NCBI GenBank assembly: GCA_003151335.1
Contig: PLXE01000071.1
Location: 1 to 64,000, forward strand
DNA length: 64,000 bases
Direction of reading: 5' to 3'
DNA from: Acidobacteriaceae bacterium
GTDB lineage: Bacteria > Acidobacteriota > Terriglobia > Terriglobales > Acidobacteriaceae
Shown here: positions 1 through 7,713 of the stretch, piece after piece
Numbering within the stretch: the first letter of the stretch is position 1
Layout: each line of letters starts with the position of its first letter
Program-made: the position numbers and the translations under genes
Notes under the pieces: model-generated
What the model was told of the DNA's origin: nothing
What the model saw: the letters and a program-made list of their open reading frames with translations, nothing else
Databases searched by the model: none

Positions 1-2
1 TC

Positions 3-413
3 GTTCCTTACAAACAACTCAGCCAAACCTACTGGGGCGAGTCGGCCTATACCATCAAGCAGCGTTTGGGGCTGACCCTCAAAGTTACCTATAACTCGGC
101 GCACAGCGGAATGCGGCCCGACGTGAATCCGAACGATGCCGGACTGCTCGGTAACCAGGCCCTGATTCAGCAAGGCGCCTTCGATCCGATGGGCCTGTTC
201 ACCGGGGCTTTGGGCAACGTGCAATTTGCTTCGACTCAGATCTCGCAGGTGGTGGTTCCGCAGTGGATCGGTGAGTCCAAGGTGAACTATCTGTTCCCGC
301 ACAAATTCGAAGGAGGCCTGATTTTCTATTACGGCAGTTACCGCGACTACTGGAACCCTAACCTGAACGGCGTCCTGCGAAACTTTAACGTTTACGTGGG
401 ACGCAGTTGGTGA
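3..413 (+). CDS. C-terminal part of a predicted outer-membrane beta-barrel protein (5' end outside window)
   Basis: The frame is open from the first bases of the window to the stop at 411-413, so only the last 136 residues are present. The sequence alternates polar and hydrophobic residues, is rich in Tyr, Asn and Gly, and ends in GRSW. A terminal aromatic residue is typical of beta-barrels handled by the BAM machinery. A TTG at 66 could be called a start, but the frame stays open upstream and barrel-like sequence continues there, so it is probably internal. I cannot name the family. The next gene follows after about 85 bases with no visible operon link. Confidence 0.6.
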   Translation, partial: VPYKQLSQTYWGESAYTIKQRLGLTLKVTYNSAHSGMRPDVNPNDAGLLGNQALIQQGAFDPMGLFTGALGNVQFASTQISQVVVPQWIGESKVNYLFPHKFEGGLIFYYGSYRDYWNPNLNGVLRNFNVYVGRSW

Positions 414-498
414 TGAGTATGCGAATGTCCAATACCGCCAACTCGTCATTAAGGCCGATAGTAGTTCCGGTACGGCGGCCTGGAATTGCGCGGTAGCC

Positions 499-914
499 AT
501 GGACGCTCTCGATTTGTTGAGCGCGTGGTCGAAGCACCTGGAATGGATGAGGAAACTCACTTCTTTTCTCGACGGCGGCTGCGAAAAGTGGACCACTCTT
601 ACAGAAGCACAGGCAACTTCGCAATTCGAGTGCGAACTGGGGAGTGGCTGTACTCGTATGGGCTGGCGAAGTACGCGGCCTTCCCCGCTATCAGGGAACT
701 TGAGAGGATGCATGGGGAATTGCATTCCACCATAAGACGTACTCTGGAGTTCAAGAAGAGTGGGAACGTAGCTGCTGGCAAGCAAGAGTGCCACAAAGTG
801 AAGCCACTTAGCGACAAACTGATTGCTTTACTGAACGGGCTGGAAAAGGAAGTCGCCTCCAAAGGCAGACCGGAATCACCTGGCGGCGGCAACCCGCAGC
901 GAGAGCGCTGCTAG
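499..914 (+). pseudogene. CZB-domain (chemoreceptor zinc-binding) protein gene, split by a one-base frameshift
   Basis: Two overlapping frames together give one CZB-like domain. The first, from ATG 499, supplies an AWSKHLEWMRKL segment and then FECELG. The second frame continues with EWLYSYGLAKY and then ERMHGELH. Joined, they give the family pattern H..W, C.LG.WlY..G and H..LH, whose His and Cys residues bind zinc in CZB domains. Inserting one G in the run GGGG near 640-643 restores a single frame of about 139 residues. There is no transmembrane segment and no methyl-accepting domain, so this would be a free-standing soluble CZB protein. No strong ribosome site precedes ATG 499. It is either a true frameshift or a homopolymer sequencing error. 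Confidence 0.6.
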
Positions 915-1075
915 CGAACACCGCCCAAGTGTTCTTGAGCTGGCGGCCTGCAATTATCATCGTCCATCAGCGCCGTTTCGGCGTCCCAGCTTGTAAGCCC
1001 CATAGTGCGTTGGTCTGCGCGCGGGGTTCCTTTACCATGGAGTTTGCACACCGATACCCAAGGAAAGGCAAACTC

Positions 1076-1462
1076 ATGTCGCTGGACTATCTGCTCAAGA
1101 CGGAACCCTCGGAGTACTCCTTCGCTGATCTGCAGCGGGACAAAGTGACCGTGTGGGACGGGGTAACCAATCCGGCCGCGGTGAAACACCTGCGGGAAAT
1201 GACACCCGGGGCGAGATTGATCATCTACGAGACCGGGGATCGCAAGAGCGCAGTTGGCGCCGCGTCGGTCGTTTCCGTCGATGCGACCAATCCCAAGAAA
1301 CCGATGGTGATGATTAAGGCCGGAAAAACCCTTCCGCAGCCGGTCCCATTGCAACAGATCAAAGCCAACCGGCTGTTTGCCGATTCACCCCTGGTGCGTC
1401 AAGGGAGGCTCTCCGTCGTGCCATTGACGCTGGCACAGTACAAGGCTCTGACGGGCGAATAG
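1076..1462 (+). CDS. EVE domain-containing protein
   Basis: This 128-residue protein begins MSLDYLLKTEPSEYSF and contains TVWDGVTNPAA and GARLIIYETGDRKSAVG, which match the EVE fold (PUA/YTH-like, the Thy28 family). EVE proteins are thought to recognise modified bases in nucleic acids; no catalytic role is implied. The frame extends upstream to 929, but ATG 1076 has a good ribosome site (AAGGAAAGG, ending 7 bases upstream) and gives the expected domain start and length. The gene stands alone, with about 160 bases before it and 210 bases after it. Confidence 0.85.
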   Translation: MSLDYLLKTEPSEYSFADLQRDKVTVWDGVTNPAAVKHLREMTPGARLIIYETGDRKSAVGAASVVSVDATNPKKPMVMIKAGKTLPQPVPLQQIKANRLFADSPLVRQGRLSVVPLTLAQYKALTGE

Positions 1463-1674
1463 TGGCAACCACGACATAAATCGCTTTCGCTTTCTCCCCC
1501 GTGCCGAATTGACATAGGCCTGCCTGGTGAAGCAGAATTCTGGCACTTAGTTTCCCGAGTTTGACCGCTTGTGGGATTCCCAAGAGAAGGTTTCACGTCG
1601 ATATCTCCGCCCCGGTTGGTGCGGGCGCCCCTGATCACGGTCGCTAATTGCGACTCTCTAGAAAGAGGTCTGTC

Positions 1675-3114
1675 TTGACAAAGAAGCTGTTACTTGCCGC
1701 AATCACGCTCTTGCTCACTGCCGGCTGCATCGCACAGGCGCAGACGTTAACGCCACTCACTCATCAGCCCCCGGACGGAGCCGGGATCGGCTTTTTGCTG
1801 ACCGACGGAACGGTGATGTTTCAAGGCGGCAATGGGAACGATTGGTGGAAGCTGACGCCCGACATCAACGGAAGTTACGTCCATGGAACCTGGAGCCAAC
1901 TCGCCAATCTGCCCAGTAATTACGATCCCCTTTACTTCGCTTCGGCAGTCTTATCCGATGGCCGGCTTTTGATTGAGGGCGGCGAGTACAACTTTGGCAG
2001 TTTCACACTCACCAATCTGGGCGCGATATACGATCCCAGGGCCAACACCTGGACCGCAGTGAATCCTCCCACGGGCTGGGACTATATGGGCGAGTGCCCG
2101 TCGGTGGTATTGCCCAATGGGCATTTTCTTATCGGCCGGAAGTTGGATATGCAGATGGCGGAGCTGGATCCGGCCACCATGCAGTGGACGGCAATGGGAT
2201 TCAGCGGCAAGAGCGATTTCAATGCCGAAGAGGGCTGGACCCTTATGCCTGGCGGCACCGTTCTGACCGCGGATGTCTTGACCAATCCCAACTCGGAAAG
2301 ATACATCCCATCCATGCAGCAGTGGATCTCGGATGGCAGCACGGTTGCGAATCTTCAGGGGCCGCCAGCAGAGGGTTGTATCCCGTACCCAGGAGGTCAA
2401 TACTGTCCTCCGGGAGAAATCGGCCCCGCCGTTTTACGGCCAGACGGCACCGTCTTCGCGACCGGAGCGCGGCATCTGGGCGCCTCAACCGGACACACCT
2501 CGGTCTATCATCATGGAGCCGGCCCCACCGATCCGGGTACCTGGATTCCTGGCCCGGACTTCCCCAATAACGATGACGCAGGCGATAATTTTGCCGCGCT
2601 GCTGACCAATGGCAAGGTGCTGGTGGAGGGTAACTCGGGTAGATTTTACGAGTTCGACGGGACCAATCTGACCCCCACCCTGTTCAGTAATGGAGGCAGT
2701 TTACTGGTGCTGCCTACGGGCGAGGTGATCGTCGGGGGCTCGGAGGTCTATACCGCCTCCGGAAGCTACATTCAACCGTGGACACCCGCCATCTCCATTT
2801 TTCCATCCACCGTTGTCCGCGGTCAGAGCTATACGATCTTCGGCCGGCAATTCAACGGACTGTCACAAGCGGCTGGGTACGGTGACGAAAATGAGACCGC
2901 CACAAATTACCCATTGGTGCGGATCAAGAATGTCGCCACCGGACATATCTTCTACGCCAAGACACACGACCACAGCACGATGGCCGTGGCCACCGGCGGT
3001 GTCCCCACGTTCACGCATTTCGATGTACCTGCCGGAATGGAGACTGGACCAAGTACCCTTGTTGTGGTGGCAAACGGTATCCCCTCTCACCCGGTAAATA
3101 TAACGGTAAATTAG
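1675..3114 (+). CDS. Secreted galactose-oxidase-like beta-propeller protein with C-terminal early-set domain
   Basis: The product has 479 residues. I chose TTG 1675 because GAAAGAGG lies 6 bases before it and the protein then opens with a clean export signal, MTKKLLLAAITLLLTAG, with a likely cut after AQA. The body shows kelch-like blades (repeated LSDGRLLIEGG, LPNGHFLIG, RPDGTVFATG, LTNGKVLVEG and LPTGEVIVGG). The last ~100 residues resemble the early-set Ig-like domain that closes galactose oxidase and glyoxal oxidase proteins. Copper ligands cannot be assigned by eye, so oxidase activity is uncertain. An upstream TTG at 1648 in the same frame is less likely. The gene is followed by a GC-rich hairpin. 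Confidence 0.7.
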   Translation: MTKKLLLAAITLLLTAGCIAQAQTLTPLTHQPPDGAGIGFLLTDGTVMFQGGNGNDWWKLTPDINGSYVHGTWSQLANLPSNYDPLYFASAVLSDGRLLIEGGEYNFGSFTLTNLGAIYDPRANTWTAVNPPTGWDYMGECPSVVLPNGHFLIGRKLDMQMAELDPATMQWTAMGFSGKSDFNAEEGWTLMPGGTVLTADVLTNPNSERYIPSMQQWISDGSTVANLQGPPAEGCIPYPGGQYCPPGEIGPAVLRPDGTVFATGARHLGASTGHTSVYHHGAGPTDPGTWIPGPDFPNNDDAGDNFAALLTNGKVLVEGNSGRFYEFDGTNLTPTLFSNGGSLLVLPTGEVIVGGSEVYTASGSYIQPWTPAISIFPSTVVRGQSYTIFGRQFNGLSQAAGYGDENETATNYPLVRIKNVATGHIFYAKTHDHSTMAVATGGVPTFTHFDVPAGMETGPSTLVVVANGIPSHPVNITVN

Positions 3115-3145
3115 CGCCACAACTCAAGGGGTGAATGTCAGTGTC

Positions 3146-3181
3146 CCTCCTGTGCCGCAGAGTTTCCGGTGGCACAGGAGG
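3146..3181. repeat. 11-bp inverted repeat after the propeller gene
   Basis: CCTCCTGTGCC and GGCACAGGAGG form a perfect 11-bp stem around a 14-base loop. It lies 30 bases past the stop of the propeller gene, where a terminator would be expected, but no T-run follows on either strand. It may reduce read-through or protect the 3' end. Confidence 0.5.
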
Positions 3182-3314
3182 AGCAATGACTTTCCAGAGC
3201 CAGATCTTAACCGATTGGCCGATTCGATATCACTGCCCGCCTGCTCTGCCTCTGCTACACTCGAATGTTTTGCGGCGCGCCTGGACGCGCCAAATGCTTT
3301 AATTTGAGGCAATC

Positions 3315-4163
3315 ATGGACATCAAAACAGTGGGAGTTATCGGGGCGGGCACGATGGGCAATGGCATCGCTCACGTTTTCGCTAAGAGTGGATACAACGT
3401 GGTGCTGGTCGAGGTGGAGCAGCGCTTCCTCGACCGCGGCCTGCAAACCATCAACAAGAACCTGGAACGCGAGGTTGCCAAGAACAAGTTGACGGCCGAG
3501 CAGCGCGACCTGGCCCTGGGCCGCATCGCGGGCACCACCGATCGCAAACGACTGGCTGACTGCGATTTCGTTGTGGAAGCCGCCAGCGAGCGTCTGGAGA
3601 TCAAGATCGAGCTCTTCCGCGATCTCGATGCCATGTGCCGCCCCGAGGTCCTTCTCTCCTCAAACACCTCGTCTATTTCGATAACCAAGCTGGCAACGGT
3701 GACCAAGCGGCCCGACAAGGTCATCGGGATGCACTTCTTTAATCCCGTACCGGTGATGAAATTGGTCGAGCTGATCCGCGGATTGGCCACCTCAAACGAG
3801 ACCTTCGCGACGGTCAAAGCACTCGCCGAAAAATTGGAGAAAACTCCCGTTGAGGTGAACGATGCGCCCGGCTTTGTCGCGAACCGCGTCCTGATGCCGC
3901 TGCTGAATGAAGCCATGTACGCCGTGATGGAAGGCGTGGCCACAACCGAAGCCGTGGACGAAGTCTTCAAGCTGGGTATGGCGCACCCCATGGGTCCGCT
4001 GACCCTGGCGGACTTCATCGGGCTCGACGTCTGTCTCGACATCATGCGCGTGATGCACTCCGGGCTCGGCGATCCCAAATACCGGCCGTGCCCGCTGCTG
4101 ATCAAGATGGTCGATGCCGGATGGTTGGGCCGCAAGTCCGGGCGCGGTTTTTATCAGTACTAG
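3315..4163 (+). CDS. 3-hydroxybutyryl-CoA / 3-hydroxyacyl-CoA dehydrogenase
   Basis: The enzyme (282 residues, normal length) oxidises 3-hydroxyacyl-CoA to 3-oxoacyl-CoA with NAD(P), or works in the reverse direction. The N-terminal Rossmann motif [12 protein letters not shown] is clear at residues 8-19. The family landmarks [23 protein letters not shown] and [19 protein letters not shown] follow, and the C-terminal helical domain has [20 protein letters not shown] ribosome site precedes ATG 3315. There are no beta-oxidation genes beside it, so it could serve butyrate-type metabolism, fatty-acid degradation or aromatic degradation. Candidate names are hbd, paaH and fadB2. Confidence 0.9.
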   Translation: MDIKTVGVIGAGTMGNGIAHVFAKSGYNVVLVEVEQRFLDRGLQTINKNLEREVAKNKLTAEQRDLALGRIAGTTDRKRLADCDFVVEAASERLEIKIELFRDLDAMCRPEVLLSSNTSSISITKLATVTKRPDKVIGMHFFNPVPVMKLVELIRGLATSNETFATVKALAEKLEKTPVEVNDAPGFVANRVLMPLLNEAMYAVMEGVATTEAVDEVFKLGMAHPMGPLTLADFIGLDVCLDIMRVMHSGLGDPKYRPCPLLIKMVDAGWLGRKSGRGFYQY

Positions 4164-4172
4164 CCCCCGGCG

Positions 4173-4964
4173 TCATCGAGCGTGCTGCAGTAACTCAGTC
4201 AAGCTCGCGATCGCCGCTGCATTGGCGTCGCCTAGGATGACGTATCGCAGCCCTTGTTGGGTCCACGTCCGCAACGTGAAGGAAGAAGTGTTGTCGGCGA
4301 AGAAAGACGCCGGCATTGCGAGTTGAGGCGTATCCCGGAAGATGAAAACCGAAATGAAGTGGCGCTGATAGCCAAATACGAGGTGCGCGCCGGGTTCCTG
4401 GTGAAAGTAGGCGACCCGCCCACCCACCAGTGTGAACGGGGTGGCCTGAAGATCGGGTAGATCGAAGGTGAACGGAATTCGGCCCTGAAACCAAGGTTTC
4501 ACTGTGTGCCGGTCCGTGGAAACCACTTCGACTGGATTGGCGCTGGCCAACGCCGTCACATGAAGATCGGCAAACTCGGCAACCGCCTTCGCACTCTGCC
4601 GGCGATTGGCCGCAACGAACAGTCCGGCCGCGAGTAGCAGAAGCGCTGCCGTGGCGAGTGCCCAACCAGTCCAATGCCGCGCGGTAAAGTTCCTGTATCC
4701 CTCTCGATCGCGGCCGGCCGCGTTATGCGCCACTGCCGGTTCGCCTTTGGCGAAATGCAACATATTGGCCCGCAACTCCGGCGGCGCGGCGTAGCGATTT
4801 CCAGCGCGGCGGACGGCCATCTTGCTCTCCATCAGGGCCAAGGCGGTCGAGGCGCAATCGGGGCACGTTGCCAGGTGCTCGCGAAAGGCTTCCATCTCAG
4901 GCAACGGCAACTCAGCATCCACGTAACTTGCGACTCGGCCCTGCCATGTTGAACAATTCGTCAT
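4173..4964 (-). CDS. Anti-sigma factor with zinc-finger (zf-HC2-like) domain
   Basis: This 263-residue membrane protein has a short cytoplasmic zinc-binding domain with the H-x3-C-x2-C motif (H30, C34, C37) and an extra Cys at position 4. One transmembrane helix lies near residues 99-119 (WALATAALLLLAAGLFVAA), followed by a periplasmic domain of about 140 residues. Proteins of this kind hold an ECF sigma factor inactive until a signal arrives. It starts 4 bases after the stop of the sigma gene on the same strand, the usual order for a sigma/anti-sigma pair. The signal it senses is not evident. Confidence 0.88.
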   Translation of the reverse strand: MTNCSTWQGRVASYVDAELPLPEMEAFREHLATCPDCASTALALMESKMAVRRAGNRYAAPPELRANMLHFAKGEPAVAHNAAGRDREGYRNFTARHWTGWALATAALLLLAAGLFVAANRRQSAKAVAEFADLHVTALASANPVEVVSTDRHTVKPWFQGRIPFTFDLPDLQATPFTLVGGRVAYFHQEPGAHLVFGYQRHFISVFIFRDTPQLAMPASFFADNTSSFTLRTWTQQGLRYVILGDANAAAIASLTELLQHAR

Positions 4965-4968
4965 GGGA

Positions 4969-5517
4969 TTATTTCCTGGCTGAACCAGACCTCACGCTGC
5001 GTTCTCCGGCGAGCATCTGCCGCAGCAGCTTGCGCTCGCGTGCAATCCGCGACATCACGGTGCCGACCGGAACCGAGAGCACCTGCGCGATCTCCTGGTA
5101 CTTCATCTCCTCAACATCACACAGCAGGACCGCTTCGCGGTACATGACGGGAAGGCCATCAAGCGCGGCTTGCAGCGCCTCGCGGGTAGCCGAAGCGAGC
5201 GCAAGCGACTCCGGCGTCTCCCATGTCACCGGAGTTGTCTCTTCATCCGCGGGATCCAGTTCTACCGTCAGCTTGGCGCGTAATCCGGTACGCGACGTCA
5301 GGAATGTGTTGCGCAAAATTCGAAACATCCAGGCACGGAAATCGGTGTCCGGCACAAATGACGAAAACCCATGCAGCGCCTTCTTGAATGTTTCCTGGAC
5401 CAGATCTTCCGCTTCCGTGGCGTCCTGGGCGAGCCAGCGCGCGAAGTTGTACAGCGAATCGAAGAGCGGCATTGCCAGCCGCTCGAACTCTCCGTAACTG
5501 CCGGTCTGTGCTTTCAA
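4969..5517 (-). CDS. ECF-type RNA polymerase sigma factor
   Basis: The protein (182 residues) has both ECF sigma regions. Region 2 includes ATEAEDLVQETFKKAL and DFRAWMFRILRNTFL; region 4 includes LDGLPVMYREAVLLCDVEEMKYQEIAQVLSVPVGTVMSRIARER. The called start is TTG 5517, only a few bases from a promoter-like motif, which would make the message nearly leaderless. An internal ATG at 5472 is a plausible alternative start. It is co-oriented with the anti-sigma gene and divergent from the phosphoesterase operon. Both directions carry the same GGAAT and AGTTAGCGA elements, so this sigma factor probably controls itself and that operon. Confidence 0.92.
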   Translation of the reverse strand: MKAQTGSYGEFERLAMPLFDSLYNFARWLAQDATEAEDLVQETFKKALHGFSSFVPDTDFRAWMFRILRNTFLTSRTGLRAKLTVELDPADEETTPVTWETPESLALASATREALQAALDGLPVMYREAVLLCDVEEMKYQEIAQVLSVPVGTVMSRIARERKLLRQMLAGERSVRSGSARK

Positions 5518-5527
5518 TTCCCTAATC

Positions 5528-5558
5528 TCGCTAACTCTCGGACGGGCGGTTTTATTCC
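5528..5558 (-). promoter_or_regulatory. Putative ECF promoter of the sigma/anti-sigma operon
   Basis: On the minus strand GGAAT (5558-5554) is followed after 17 bases by AGTTAGCGA (5536-5528). The divergent operon carries the same two blocks with a 16-base gap. The arrangement resembles ECF promoters, with a GGAA-type -35 and a GT-rich -10. Transcription would start about 4-6 bases before TTG 5517. Confidence 0.55.
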
Positions 5559-5602
5559 CACGACTCTAAAACTTTTATTTTTGCTGCTGCGGACGTTTTG
5601 CT

Positions 5603-5632
5603 GGAATTAACGCGGCGCCTGGCAGTTAGCGA
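5603..5632 (+). promoter_or_regulatory. Putative ECF promoter of the phosphoesterase-cupredoxin-DUF2231 operon
   Basis: GGAAT (5603-5607) and AGTTAGCGA (5624-5632) are separated by 16 bases. They match the divergent copy upstream of the sigma gene almost exactly at both ends and differ in the spacer. The start of transcription would lie near 5638, giving a leader of about 45 bases before ATG 5685. Confidence 0.55.
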
Positions 5633-5684
5633 TAACGACAGGCATTCGATGCGCGCCGCTAAGGATACGAAGGAGGAAAAGCTA

Positions 5685-6653
5685 ATGAAGGTGGAAACGA
5701 AGGAACAACGATTTGGCGAACCTGACAGTGACGGCATCGACCGCCGAGGCTTCTTGAAATGTATGGCATGGGCAGGCACGGGTGCCTTGTGCGTGATCAA
5801 AGGCGGAGTGCTGAACTCCTATGGCCTGGGGCGGGTCGCCGGAATGCGCAGTCATGAACTCCAGGGAGAACTCAGTTTCGTTCAAATCAGCGATAGCCAT
5901 ATGGGTTTCGACAAAGCAGCGAACCCCGACGTCATTGGCACGCTGAAGGCCGCGGTCAACAAAATCAACGCTCTGCCAGTAGCGCCCGCTTTCATCCTGC
6001 ACACCGGAGACATCAGTCATCTTTCGAAACCGGAGGAGTTCGACACCGTGGACCAACTGCTGAAGAGCGCCAGCACCCAAGATGTCTTCTTTGTGCCCGG
6101 CGAGCACGACGTGCTGAACGATGAGGGCAAACAGTATCTGGAGCGGTATGGGAAGGGATCCCAGGGATCGGGCTGGTACAGCTTTGACAAGAGCGGGGTG
6201 CATTTCGTCGGGCTGGTAAACGTCTTGAACCTGAAGGCCGGGGGTTTAGGCAGCTTGGGCGGGGAACAGCTGGATTGGCTGGCGAAAGACGTTCAGCATC
6301 TTTCGAAAAGCACGCCCATCGTGATTTTCGCGCACATCCCGCTGTGGAGCGTGTATCCCGAGTGGGGTTGGGGAACCGATGACAGCGCACAGGCCCTCTC
6401 CTATCTGAAGCGCTTCGGTTCGGTCACGGTCTTGAACGGACACATCCATCAGACCATGCAGAAAGTGGAGGGCAATATCACATTCCACACCGCGGCATCC
6501 ACGGCCTTCCCTCAACCGAAACCGGGTGAGGCGCCCTCCCCGGGGCCCATGAAAGTTCCGGCGGACAAACTGCGTACTTTGCTGGGCGTAACCGACGTCA
6601 ACTACGTTCGCGGGAAACATTCACTGGCCGTGGTGGACGCGAACCTGGTGTGA
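5685..6653 (+). CDS. Tat-exported calcineurin-like metallophosphoesterase
   Basis: ATG 5685 has an excellent ribosome site (AAGGAGGAAA). The 322-residue product carries a twin-arginine motif DRRGFLK at residues 19-25, so it is predicted to be exported folded. Metal-binding landmarks of the calcineurin-like superfamily are present: QISDSHMGF, HTGDISH, VPGEHD (usually GNHD), FAHIPLW and NGHIHQ. The substrate is unknown. It is the first gene of a three-gene operon with a cupredoxin and a DUF2231 protein, under a promoter shared with the divergent ECF sigma gene. This suggests a periplasmic stress or redox response, which is inference. Confidence 0.85.
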   Translation: MKVETKEQRFGEPDSDGIDRRGFLKCMAWAGTGALCVIKGGVLNSYGLGRVAGMRSHELQGELSFVQISDSHMGFDKAANPDVIGTLKAAVNKINALPVAPAFILHTGDISHLSKPEEFDTVDQLLKSASTQDVFFVPGEHDVLNDEGKQYLERYGKGSQGSGWYSFDKSGVHFVGLVNVLNLKAGGLGSLGGEQLDWLAKDVQHLSKSTPIVIFAHIPLWSVYPEWGWGTDDSAQALSYLKRFGSVTVLNGHIHQTMQKVEGNITFHTAASTAFPQPKPGEAPSPGPMKVPADKLRTLLGVTDVNYVRGKHSLAVVDANLV

Positions 6654-6710
6654 ATCGCGCAAACAATGCGCGGAAATCACACGCAGAACATAACGATAAA
6701 AGGAGCGGTC

Positions 6711-7082
6711 ATGATGAAAACCAGAACTTGGATGTTCGGCGTCGCAATATTGCTGGCGGCAATCGCTGCCGGCCCCAGCCAGAGTATTCTTGCCGCTACT
6801 CCGCCGGCGAACTCCTCACCGGAGGTAGCGGTCAAGGAAGTCGCAGTCAAGATCGACAACTTCAGTTTTTCGCCGGCCACCATCACGGTCCCCCTAGGCA
6901 CGACCGTTCGCTGGACGAACCGCGATGATATCCCGCACACGGTGGTCAGCGACGACAAGACTTTCAAGTCGAAGGCGCTTGATACAGACGAAGACTTTAC
7001 TTACACGTTCACCAAACCGGGCACCTACGGCTACTTTTGTTCCATTCATCCCAAGATGACTGCCAAAGTTGTGGTGCAGTGA
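6711..7082 (+). CDS. Periplasmic cupredoxin (plastocyanin-like type I copper protein)
   Basis: ATG 6711 follows AAAGGAG at good spacing. The 123-residue product has an export signal and then one cupredoxin domain. Copper ligands are visible: the His in DIPHTV and the Cys, His and Met in YFCSIHPKM, the plastocyanin/amicyanin arrangement. It should act as a small electron carrier or copper-binding protein outside the cytoplasmic membrane. It lies 57 bases after the phosphoesterase gene and 12 bases before the DUF2231 gene, so the three are likely co-transcribed. Confidence 0.88.
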   Translation: MMKTRTWMFGVAILLAAIAAGPSQSILAATPPANSSPEVAVKEVAVKIDNFSFSPATITVPLGTTVRWTNRDDIPHTVVSDDKTFKSKALDTDEDFTYTFTKPGTYGYFCSIHPKMTAKVVVQ

Positions 7083-7094
7083 CGGGAGGGCAGC

Positions 7095-7544
7095 TTGCAC
7101 CCATTTGATCTCAAGTCGGCGCTGTTCGCCAGGCACGCTCAACACGTGGTGCTGGTCCACTTTCCCATTGCGTTATTTCTCTTCGGTGTGGGCTTTGATC
7201 TCTTCGGCCAGTGGAGGAAGAAGCGCATGCTCGCCGCCGTGGCCTATTACGATCTGCTGGTAGCGGCGGTTTCGTCTCTTCCAGTCGTCGCGACGGGCGT
7301 CCTGGCCTGGCGGTGGCAGCTGGAAGGCCAGCGGCTCAAAGGGATATTGCTCCGGCATTTGGTGATGGGATTGGTCTCAGGCGCATTGATCTGGTTGGTC
7401 TGGAGTATCCATTTTCGCGCCCGGCGAAATCCTGAGAGCGAACTACCGGTCTATCGCCTGCCCATTGAGATTGTGGCTGCTGTCGTGATCGCCTTGACTG
7501 CCCACCTCGGAGGATTCCTCAGCGGTGTCAACGGCCCGCGCTAA
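7095..7544 (+). CDS. DUF2231 family membrane protein
   Basis: The 149-residue protein opens MHPFDLKSALFARHAQHVVLVHFPIALFLFGVGFD; the HxxxVHFPIAL pattern and the conserved Asp are typical of DUF2231. About four transmembrane helices are visible. The start is TTG 7095 with GGGAGG 4 bases upstream; no ATG fits. DUF2231 proteins are often found beside haem or copper redox proteins, but their role is not known. It is the last gene of the operon that begins at 5685. Confidence 0.8.
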   Translation: MHPFDLKSALFARHAQHVVLVHFPIALFLFGVGFDLFGQWRKKRMLAAVAYYDLLVAAVSSLPVVATGVLAWRWQLEGQRLKGILLRHLVMGLVSGALIWLVWSIHFRARRNPESELPVYRLPIEIVAAVVIALTAHLGGFLSGVNGPR

Positions 7545-7570
7545 ACGATCTCCCGAGCCGCCAGGTTTCA

Positions 7571-7600
7571 TTGACATGCAGCGACCCCGCACGATAAAGT
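7571..7600 (+). promoter_or_regulatory. Putative sigma-70 promoter for the BNR-repeat protein
   Basis: TTGACA (7571-7576) and TAAAGT (7595-7600) are separated by 18 bases. The leader to ATG 7714 would be about 107 bases. Confidence 0.45.
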
Positions 7601-7713
7601 TTGAAAGCTACGACCGGTGGTTTTGCCCGTCCTCCTGTCCGGTGCAATCAACGTTCCTCGTGCCTACACGACACACTAATCTGAATTAGCCACAAAGAAA
7701 GAAGAGAGCTCTA

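Noticed and set aside
929-1075. An upstream extension of the EVE gene to 929
   Set aside because: ATG 1076 has a good ribosome site and gives the normal EVE length; the extension has no domain likeness.
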